Source: Actinomycetota bacterium (GTDB lineage: Bacteria; Actinomycetota; Acidimicrobiia; Acidimicrobiales; Ilumatobacteraceae). Taken from it: a stretch of 6,947 nucleotides of DNA. The position numbers and the translations under genes are program-made. Positions 1-5,789 of the stretch are shown piece by piece. The notes below the pieces were generated by a model, which was not told where the DNA came from, made no database searches, and worked only from the letters and a program-made list of their open reading frames with translations. Numbering within the stretch: the stretch's first letter is position 1; the number at the start of each line of letters is the position of its first letter. The stretch is taken from the NCBI GenBank assembly GCA_026393655.1, contig JAPKZT010000287.1, forward strand, positions 1 to 6,947, written 5' to 3'.

Positions 1-102
1 GGAATGGTCAGTAGTCCGCAACGCGCTAAAGAGCTTTACGGTCGTGTGTTACCGATTCATCTTGAGCGTGCGGGTTTGCGCGCCGATGCTTTAATCGACT
101 AG
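1..102 (+). CDS. C-terminal end of an unidentified protein (5' truncated by the window)
   Basis: Frame 1 is open from the first base to a TAG at 100-102 and gives 33 residues, beginning GMVSSPQRAKELYGRV and ending LRADALID. The piece looks like a helical C-terminal tail of a cytoplasmic enzyme. I see no signal, membrane segment or diagnostic motif and do not recognise the family. The stop lies 13 bases before the ATG of the next gene on the same strand, so the two are probably co-transcribed. The C1/choline context downstream makes a methyl-transfer or amine-catabolism enzyme conceivable, but that is guesswork from neighbours only. Confidence 0.6.
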   Translation, partial: GMVSSPQRAKELYGRVLPIHLERAGLRADALID

Positions 103-115
103 TCACGATCTCGTT

Positions 116-1123
116 ATGAAAGCAGTAGTCACGACTGGTAATGGCGGCTACGAGAAACTCGTCTACTGCGATGTACCGATGCCTATCGTTGGCGCTGGTG
201 AAGTGTTACTGCAAGTGCTTGCCGCTGGCGTTAATAACACAGAAATCAATACTCGACTCGGTTGGTATCAAGATGGCGGGTGGGATGTCGCAACGCCGTT
301 TCCATTTATTCAGGGCACAGATTGTTGTGGGCGAGTCGTCGGTGTTGCGCCAGATGTTGATTCGCAACTGATCGGCGCGCGCGTACTTGTTCGTCCATGC
401 ATGCGCCCTGATGGTTTTAACTCAATGCGCAACATCTGGATGGGTTCAGATTTTGACGGCGCCTTTGCACAGTTCGTCAAAGCGCCCGCATCAGAGATTT
501 TTGTAGTCAATTCAGAATGGAGCGATGTCGAGTTGGGGTCACTGCCATGCAGTTACGGCTCGGCTGAAAATATGTTGCATCGCGCCGAAGTTGGTATGAA
601 CGATCATGTCTTAGTCGCTGGTGCATCGGGCGGTGTTGGTTCTGCTGTGGTGCAACTGGCAAAACTTCGTGGGGCGAAAGTGACGGCGATTGTCGGTAAG
701 TCAAAAGCACAAAAAGTTCGTGAGATTGGAGCCGATGCAATCATTGAGCGCGGCGCAGACATCGCTAAGTTTCTTGGCGAAGAATCGGTTGATGTCGTAG
801 TCGACAATGTTGGTGGCTCGACGTTTGATGCGATGTTAAAAGTTATGCGTCGTGGTGGACGCTATGCGTCGTCCGGTGCGATCGGAGGGCCAATTGTAAA
901 TCTTGATCTGCGTGATTTCTATTTGAAAGATTTAAACCTTATTGGTTGCACTGCTTGGGATGAACTAGTGTTCAGCAACCTTGTTTCGTACGTTGAGCAG
1001 AATCGTATTAAGCCATTAGTAGCAAAAACATTTGCACTAAAAGAAATTGCTCAGGCTCAACAGGAGTTTCTTGAAAAGAAACATGTCGGTAAATTTGTGC
1101 TAATTCCCGAACTAGCAAGTTAA
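116..1123 (+). CDS. Zinc-independent medium-chain dehydrogenase/reductase (NADPH:quinone oxidoreductase-like)
   Basis: This 335-residue cytoplasmic protein has the usual length and two-domain plan of the MDR superfamily. An N-terminal GroES-like domain (about residues 1-130, with GTDCCGRVVG at 67-76) is followed by a Rossmann nucleotide-binding domain with VLVAGASGGVGSAVVQLAK at 165-183. The AxxGxxG-type loop is typical of NADPH-using quinone reductases and related enoyl/alcohol reductases. At the position of the catalytic zinc cysteine of alcohol dehydrogenases it reads GVNNTEIN, and no structural-zinc cysteine cluster is present, so it is probably zinc-free. The substrate cannot be read from the sequence. 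The ATG at 116 gives a canonical MKAVVTTGNG start; no strong Shine-Dalgarno is visible, which fits coupling to the gene ending at 102. It is convergent with the formate dehydrogenase gene, with stops only 4 bp apart and no hairpin terminator between them. Confidence 0.9.
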   Translation: MKAVVTTGNGGYEKLVYCDVPMPIVGAGEVLLQVLAAGVNNTEINTRLGWYQDGGWDVATPFPFIQGTDCCGRVVGVAPDVDSQLIGARVLVRPCMRPDGFNSMRNIWMGSDFDGAFAQFVKAPASEIFVVNSEWSDVELGSLPCSYGSAENMLHRAEVGMNDHVLVAGASGGVGSAVVQLAKLRGAKVTAIVGKSKAQKVREIGADAIIERGADIAKFLGEESVDVVVDNVGGSTFDAMLKVMRRGGRYASSGAIGGPIVNLDLRDFYLKDLNLIGCTAWDELVFSNLVSYVEQNRIKPLVAKTFALKEIAQAQQEFLEKKHVGKFVLIPELAS

Positions 1124-1127
1124 CTAG

Positions 1128-3086
1128 CTATTCGCCAGCAACAAGAGCGAGCGCATCTAAGCGCTCAATGCGTACGGCAGCCGCTTTGAATTCTGCAGTG
1201 CCAGATTTCGGGTCAGTTGCATCGATTGTGATCAAGTTCGTATTCACTTGATCTGGAAAGTGCATTGTCATAAAAACCAAACCTGGTCGCAGGCTCTTAT
1301 CGATTCGCACAGGTACCTCAAGTGAGCCGCGTAGCGAACTCACACGCACAACTTCTGAATCTCGAATTGAAAGTTGAATAGCATCTTCTGGTGAGACATC
1401 GATAGTTTCACCAAAACGCAACGGGCTGTCAAAACCACGAGTCTGAACACCCGTGTTATATGAATCAAGTCGGCGACCAGTTGTTAATCGCAACGGAAAT
1501 TCTGGAGTTGTTGCTTCGACCGGTGGATCATCAATCACGACACTGAACGGCGCGAGTCTGCCGCGTTTGGCTGGGTCTTTATCCCAAAGTCGCCCGTGCA
1601 AAAATGACGGCTCAAGTTTGTCTTCACTGAAGCATGGCCACTGAATTCCGCCAAGTTCAGCAAGGCGCGTGTACGTCATTCCTGCGTGCATCGGTGAGAG
1701 GCTGCGAAGTTCATCCCAAATTTGTTCTGATGATTCGTACTTCCAGTCGTGGCCCATCTCACGAGCCAAGTCAAGGATGATCTGAATGTCATCGCGGGCA
1801 TTGCCCGGAGAGTTGATCGCTTTACGCACGCGCTGAACTCGACGCTCTGAGTTTGTGACCGTGCCGTCGCTCTCGCACCATGATGCCGAACCTGGGAAAA
1901 CAACATCAGCAAGTTCGGCTGTTTTTGTCATGAAAATATCTTGTACAACCAAGAAATCGAGATTTTTCAGCAAGTGTGTGGCGTGGGCACCGTCTGCTTC
2001 TGATTGTGCAGGATTTTCGCCAATTACAAATACGGCGCGTAAATCGCCACGCTCCATTGCTTCAAACATCTCCGTTAAGTTCCAGCCATTTTTTGGTGGA
2101 ATCGTGCAACCCCAGAGTCGATCAAATTTCGCTCGGGCAACATCGTCCACGACATCTTGAAAACCTGGCAATTTGTTTGGGAGCGCACCCATGTCGCCGC
2201 CACCTTGCACATTGTTTTGTCCGCGTAGCGGGCTCAGACCAGCACCTGTGCGACCAACATGACCGCATAGAAGCGAAAGATTGATTAGCGAAAGAACATT
2301 GTCAACACCGTTGTGATGTTCGGTGATTCCCAGTGTCCAGCAGAGTTGCGCAGATCCGGCTTTTGCATATGCGTGAGCAAGTTCGCGAATCGCATCTGCA
2401 GGCACTCCAGTTACTTGGCTGCCTCGCTCGAGTGTCCATTCTTCGACTGAATTGGCGTAGTCAACGAAACCCGTTGTGCTGCCTTCAACGAATTCTTTGT
2501 TGGCCAGACCAGCATGAATAATTTCACGAGCGATCGTATTCGAAAGCGCGACATCGGTACCGATATTTAATCCAAGCCAAATGTCGGCGAACTCTGCCGA
2601 AGCAGTGCGACGCGGGTCAACTACGAATAGTTTTGCTCCATTGCGAACGCCCTGCAACACATGATGAAAATAAATTGGATGCGCTTCGCGAGCGTTGGAG
2701 CCCCACAACACAACAACATCAGTAGTTTCTACTTCGGCGTATGAACTAGTTCCTCCGCCTGCTCCAAAGACAGTGGCCAGACCGACCACCGAAGGGGCGT
2801 GTCAGGTTCTATTACAAGAATCAATATTGTTCGTGCCGATAACTGCACGAGCAAATTTCTGAGCGATGAAATTCATTTCGTTCGTAGATTTTGAACACGA
2901 GAAGAACCCAACAGCAGACGGCGAGAACGCATCTCGGGCACTTGCCAAACCTGTCGCGGCCTTAGTTAACGCTTCTTGCCAAGTTGCGATGCGTAACTTG
3001 CCATTTTCGCGGACCATCGGCTCGGTAATTCGCGAGTATGGCTCGAATTTTTGCTTCGTCATTTTTTGCGACATTTTTTGCGTCAT
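1128..3086 (-). CDS. fdhF: Selenocysteine-containing formate dehydrogenase catalytic (alpha) subunit, lacking the N-terminal [4Fe-4S] domain
   Basis: The protein oxidises formate to CO2 at a Mo/W-bis-MGD centre. Read through one in-frame TGA (2804-2802), the gene gives 652 residues. Upstream of the TGA are RITEPMVRENGKLRIATWQEAL (19-40) and QKFARAVIGTNNIDSCNRT (76-94). Then come Sec95 and the conserved His96 in U-HAPSVVGL, followed by DVVVLWGSNAREAHP (about 123-137), LRGQNNVQGGGDMGALP (about 287-303, with the active-site Arg at about 288) and VVQDIFMTKTAELADVVFPG (about 380-399). A C-terminal molybdopterin-dinucleotide-binding domain begins near 529 (FPLRLTTGRRLDSYNTG). E. coli FdhF is 715 residues; the roughly 60-residue difference corresponds to the missing Fe-S domain. 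Start at 3086: GGAG lies 8 bases upstream, and TAA is the next in-frame codon upstream. No diaphorase or Fe-S partner lies in the window. Alternative: a Cys-FDH gene with a nonsense mutation, made less likely by the hairpin after the TGA and the otherwise intact frame. Confidence 0.88.
2771..2791 (-). promoter_or_regulatory. Predicted bacterial SECIS hairpin (SelB binding element)
   Basis: Starting 11 bases after the UGA, the minus-strand RNA can fold around GGUGGUCGGUCUGGCCACU (2790-2772). Pairs are C2791-G2771, G2790-U2772, G2789-C2773, U2788-A2774, G2787-C2775 and G2786-C2776, then a bulged U2785, then C2784-G2777 closing a GGUCUG loop. In the E. coli fdhF SECIS, as I recall it, the loop also contains GGUCU, a U is bulged on the 5' side, and the GGUCUG motif starts 18 bases after the UGA; here it is also 18. 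The bulge is two positions closer to the loop than in E. coli. Part of the similarity could come from conservation of the protein (VGL). Confidence 0.75.
2802..2804 (-). other. In-frame UGA predicted to encode selenocysteine (Sec95)
   Basis: On the minus strand the codons read TCT TGT AAT AGA ACC TGA CAC GCC, that is S-C-N-R-T-U-H-A. In the FDH family this position holds the Mo/W-ligating Sec or Cys and is followed by an invariant His (Sec140-His141 in E. coli FdhF). The frame is continuous on both sides, and conserved FDH sequence abuts the codon without loss. A nonsense mutation from TGT/TGC cannot be excluded from sequence alone. Confidence 0.85.
3048..3086 (-). repeat. Three-copy tandem repeat at the start of the formate dehydrogenase gene
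   Basis: The first codons are ATGACGCAAAAA (3086-3075), ATGTCGCAAAAA (3074-3063) and ATGACGAAGCAAAAA (3062-3048). They encode MTQK-MSQK-MTKQK. The copies differ by one substitution and one inserted codon. Each copy supplies an in-frame ATG, so three starts are possible; only the first has GGAG at normal spacing. The repeat lies exactly where the Fe-S domain would be expected to join the catalytic part. Confidence 0.8.
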
Positions 3087-3094
3087 TTAGATTG

Positions 3095-3098
3095 CTCC
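3095..3098 (-). promoter_or_regulatory. Ribosome binding site of the formate dehydrogenase gene
   Basis: The minus strand reads TTTCGGAGCAATCTAAATG, with GGAG 8 bases before the ATG at 3086. The codon directly upstream of that ATG is TAA. Together these fix the start and argue against a longer N-terminus at this locus. Confidence 0.7.
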
Positions 3099-3205
3099 GA
3101 AATTATTTACTGCTAATCAGGTGTTTTAACTTTAGCGAGTTTAGAGAGTTATATCGTGTCTGTAGAGTGGATGGTCGCATCAAACTACCGCAAATCAAAC
3201 TTATG

Positions 3206-3213
3206 AAAGAGGA
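3206..3213 (+). promoter_or_regulatory. Ribosome binding site of fhs
   Basis: AAAGAGGA precedes the ATG at 3217 by three bases; counted from the GAGG core the gap is four bases. This is a strong but slightly close Shine-Dalgarno and supports the start at 3217. Confidence 0.7.
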
Positions 3214-3216
3214 ATA

Positions 3217-4914
3217 ATGGGTTTCCCATCTGATCTTGAAATTGCCCGCAAAGCTACTGCTAAACCGCTCACCGAAATTGCAGCCCAGATGGGCATCGGC
3301 GCCGAGTTTCTTGAGCCCTATGGCAAAAGTCTCGCCAAAATAAGTTTGGATGCGATCGATTCTTTGAAGTCTCGACCCAAAGCGAAATATGTCGTCGTTA
3401 CTGCGATTACGCCAACACCACTTGGTGAAGGTAAGACGACGACGACTGTCGGTCTTGGTCAAGCAATGAAGCACATCGGCAAAAAAGCGACGATCAGTTT
3501 GCGTCAGCCAAGTATGGGACCAACTTTCGGCATCAAGGGTGGTGCCGCAGGTGGCGGTTACAGCCAAGTGATCCCGATGGAGTTGTTGAATTTGCATCTC
3601 ACTGGTGACTTTCACGCAGTGACTGCGGCGCACAACCTGCTTTCAGCAATGGTCGATAATCATTTACACCAAGGCAACGAGTTAGATCTCGACATCAACA
3701 ACATCACTTGGCGACGAGTAATGGATGTCAATGATCGCTCAATGCGAAACTTAATTATCGGTCTTGGCACAAAAGAAGATGGCGTAGTTCGACAAACTGG
3801 TTTTGATATCACGGCTGCATCAGAAGTGATGGCTATTCTTGCGCTTGCAACTTCGAAAGAAGACATGCGTGCACGGTTTTCTCGAATCGTTGTGGGTTAT
3901 AACTCGCAAGGCAAACCAGTAACTGCAGAGCAACTCAGCGGTGCAGGCTCTATGGCCGTAATCATGGGCGAAGCGATCAAGCCAAACTTGTTGCAAACTA
4001 TTGAGAACACACCGGTGATCGTGCACGCAGGGCCGTTTGGCAATATCGCGCACGGCAACTCATCAATTGTTGGCGATTTAATCGGTATTCACTCGGGTGA
4101 TTATTTAATTACCGAGGCAGGTTTCGGCGCCGACATGGGCGCAGAAAAATTCTTCAACATTAAGTGTCGTGCTTCTGGGCTAGTGCCAGACGCTGCCGTA
4201 TTAGTAGCGACTGTTCGTGCACTAAAAGCACACTCAGGCAAATACAAAATCGTCGCGGGCAAGGCGTTGCCAGAAGATCTTTTGAAAGAAAATCCTGACG
4301 ACGTAATTGCCGGCGCTGCGAACCTAGTTAAACAAATCGAAAATGTTAAAGCACACGGCGTTTCACCAGTTGTAGCAATTAATGGTTTCCCTACTGATCA
4401 CAAGTCAGAGCATGAAGCGATTCGCAAAATCGCCGAAGGCGCCGGCGCTCGAGTTGCAGTTTGCACTCACTTCGCCGATGGTGGCGCAGGTGCTGTTGAT
4501 TTGGCCAAGGCAGTCGTTGAAGCGTGTAACGACAAGAACAGTTTCCACTTCTTGTACCCAGACGACGCATCTTTGAAAGAAAAAATCGAGAAGATCGCAA
4601 CGACAATTTACGGTGCAGCAAAAGTTGAGTACACCAGTCTTGCTAATAAGCAGATCAAAACTTACACCGACAACGGTTTTGCCAAACTCCCAATATGTGT
4701 TGCAAAAACTCACTTATCAATTTCGGGTGATGCTTCTCTGCGAGGTGCACCAACTGGCCACACACTTAATGTGCGTGAAGTGCGAGCGTCAATTGGCGCG
4801 GGTTTCATTTATCCAATTTGTGGAGACATGCGCACAATGCCAGGACTCGGAACAAAGCCGGCAGCAGCAATTATCGACTTCGACGCGAACGGCGAAATCG
4901 TCGGACTGTCATGA
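3217..4914 (+). CDS. fhs: Formate-tetrahydrofolate ligase (10-formyl-THF synthetase)
   Basis: This cytoplasmic enzyme catalyses formate + THF + ATP = 10-formyl-THF + ADP + Pi and is reversible. At 565 residues it has the normal bacterial monofunctional length. Visible motifs are EPYGKSLAKI (33-42), the ATP-binding P-loop TPTPLGEGKTTTT (65-77), the family signature GIKGGAAGGGY (105-115), LTGDFHAVTAAHNLLSAMVDN (128-148), TGFDITAASEVMAI (195-208) and VATVRALKAHSG (330-341), which is close to the second family signature. The gene is intact. It is the first gene of an operon with folD, whose ATG overlaps its stop (ATGA), and it diverges from the formate dehydrogenase gene. Next to a formate oxidase and a choline dehydrogenase-like gene, it may run in reverse, releasing formate and conserving ATP during methyl-group oxidation. 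Formate assimilation for purine and serine synthesis is the alternative. Confidence 0.97.
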   Translation: MGFPSDLEIARKATAKPLTEIAAQMGIGAEFLEPYGKSLAKISLDAIDSLKSRPKAKYVVVTAITPTPLGEGKTTTTVGLGQAMKHIGKKATISLRQPSMGPTFGIKGGAAGGGYSQVIPMELLNLHLTGDFHAVTAAHNLLSAMVDNHLHQGNELDLDINNITWRRVMDVNDRSMRNLIIGLGTKEDGVVRQTGFDITAASEVMAILALATSKEDMRARFSRIVVGYNSQGKPVTAEQLSGAGSMAVIMGEAIKPNLLQTIENTPVIVHAGPFGNIAHGNSSIVGDLIGIHSGDYLITEAGFGADMGAEKFFNIKCRASGLVPDAAVLVATVRALKAHSGKYKIVAGKALPEDLLKENPDDVIAGAANLVKQIENVKAHGVSPVVAINGFPTDHKSEHEAIRKIAEGAGARVAVCTHFADGGAGAVDLAKAVVEACNDKNSFHFLYPDDASLKEKIEKIATTIYGAAKVEYTSLANKQIKTYTDNGFAKLPICVAKTHLSISGDASLRGAPTGHTLNVREVRASIGAGFIYPICGDMRTMPGLGTKPAAAIIDFDANGEIVGLS

Positions 4915-5789
4915 CCCAAGTTGCTGCGCGAACAGCTGGTGGGGCAATTTTGCTCGACGGCGTTCAATTGCGCGATGAAACCGTTGCCAAAATTAAAACG
5001 ACTATTGAAAAGGCCGGCAAGCCTGCAATTTGTTTAGCAACTGTGCTCGTCGGCGACGATGCACCTAGTCATATATATGTCAAGAGCAAGCATCAAAAAG
5101 CTCAAGAAGCGGGCATGGTTTCTAAGGGCGTTAATTTGCCTGAGAATTCAACGCAAGCACAAATTGAACAAACCGTTGCTGCTTTGGTTGCCGACAAGGG
5201 CGTACACGGAATCCTGGTGCAGTTGCCATTGCCAAAACATATTGACACTGAAGCGGTACTTAGTTTGTTGCCGATCGAAAAAGATGTCGACGGTTTAACA
5301 GAGAAATCACTCGGTCGACTCGTTCGTGGGTTGCCTGGCCATGTGCCGTGCACGCCACTTGGGGTGGTGCGTTTACTCGAGCGCCACAATATTGCAACTG
5401 TCGGAAAGCGCGTTACTGTCATCGGTCGATCGGCACTTGTTGGCCTTCCGCAAATGTTGTTGCTAGTGCGTCGTGGTGCTGATGCAACCGTCACGATTGC
5501 GCACAGTTTGACAACTGACATGGTCGAAGTTTGTCGAGAGTCAGACATAATTATCGCTGCTGCTGGTGCGGCGCGAATGGTGACTGCGGCGCACGTTAAG
5601 CCTGGTGCAACTGTTATCGATGTCGGAGTATCACGAATCAACGGCAAGATCGTTGGCGATGTCGATTTCGAAGCTGTGCAAGCAATCGCCGGTGCGATCA
5701 CACCGATGCCTGGTGGCACTGGCCCAATGACGATTGCATGTTTGCTAGAGAACACACTTGAAGCCGCGCGAATGCTTGGGGAGTTCTGA
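4911..5789 (+). CDS. folD: Bifunctional methylene-THF dehydrogenase / methenyl-THF cyclohydrolase
   Basis: This cytoplasmic enzyme interconverts 5,10-methylene-THF, methenyl-THF and 10-formyl-THF with NAD(P). The start at 4911 gives 292 residues, normal for FolD. The catalytic domain shows HIYVKSKHQKAQEAGM with the Tyr56/Lys60 pair, GILVQLPLPKHID with Gln104, and EKDVDG (123-128). The usual VDGFHP is VDGLTE here, a mild deviation. After PCTPLGVV comes the Rossmann part with TVIGRSALVGLPQMLLL, ADATVTIAHSLT, IDVGVSRINGKIVGDVDF and the C-terminal signature ITPMPGGTGPMTIACLLENT. Its ATG overlaps the fhs stop in ATGA, implying translational coupling. An upstream in-frame ATG at 4818 lies deep inside fhs and would add 31 unconserved residues, so I rejected it. 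Stop at 5787-5789 overlaps the probable CTG start of the next gene. Confidence 0.97.
   Translation: MTQVAARTAGGAILLDGVQLRDETVAKIKTTIEKAGKPAICLATVLVGDDAPSHIYVKSKHQKAQEAGMVSKGVNLPENSTQAQIEQTVAALVADKGVHGILVQLPLPKHIDTEAVLSLLPIEKDVDGLTEKSLGRLVRGLPGHVPCTPLGVVRLLERHNIATVGKRVTVIGRSALVGLPQMLLLVRRGADATVTIAHSLTTDMVEVCRESDIIIAAAGAARMVTAAHVKPGATVIDVGVSRINGKIVGDVDFEAVQAIAGAITPMPGGTGPMTIACLLENTLEAARMLGEF
5786..5789 (+). other. folD/betA stop-start overlap with a putative CTG start
   Basis: The sequence GGGGAGTTCTGAGGAAG contains the folD stop TGA (5787-5789) and, one base earlier, CTG in the betA frame. GGGGAG (5778-5783) is only two bases before it, so initiation would rely on termination-reinitiation. 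GAGGAAG (5788-5794) would be a good Shine-Dalgarno, but the codons at usable distance downstream are TCA, ACC and GTT. Confidence 0.45.

Larger units (their letters stand above)
3087..3216. promoter_or_regulatory. Divergent intergenic region between fdhF and the fhs-folD operon
   Basis: This AT-rich 130-bp spacer must carry promoters for both directions. For fhs a weak candidate is TTAACT (3126-3131) with TATATC (3150-3155), 18 bases apart. For the formate dehydrogenase gene, AT-rich TAAATAATT lies just upstream of its GGAG. Two near-identical 9-mers, TTTAGCGAG and TTTAGAGAG (3131-3148), lie in tandem and could be an operator half-site pair, but this is speculative. No riboswitch fold, terminator or remnant of an Fe-S domain is evident in any frame. 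Confidence 0.4.

Noticed and set aside
1111..1130. Possible terminator between the convergent MDR and formate dehydrogenase genes
   Set aside because: The bases form a direct repeat of ACTAGC and a short AGTTAACT palindrome, without a stable GC stem or a T-run.
1128..2789. A separate 553-residue oxidoreductase starting at GTG 2789
   Set aside because: This start is only a valine inside the conserved HAPSVVGL motif, and the preceding ORF carries the matching N-terminal part in the same frame. One gene read through UGA explains both.
2789..2804. Frameshift pseudogene of formate dehydrogenase
   Set aside because: Both halves are in the same frame with no lost or extra residues around the TGA, so no indel is needed.
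3203..3217. Four-codon leader ORF (MKEE-stop) overlapping the fhs start in TAATG
   Set aside because: It consists almost wholly of the Shine-Dalgarno AAAGAGGA, so the ORF is probably incidental.
3103..3633. Minus-strand ORF of 176 codons
   Set aside because: It is antisense to the start of fhs and the intergenic region, has no recognisable motif, and no [4Fe-4S] cysteines of an FDH N-terminus.
4818..4910. Upstream ATG extension of folD
   Set aside because: The added residues are Arg/Asn-rich, unconserved and lie entirely within fhs; ATG 4911 gives the normal FolD length and an ATGA overlap.
5102..5755. Minus-strand ORF of 217 codons antisense to folD
   Set aside because: Its low-complexity Ala/Thr/Ser/Pro composition is what the reverse of a conserved folD frame gives; folD itself is complete with all motifs.
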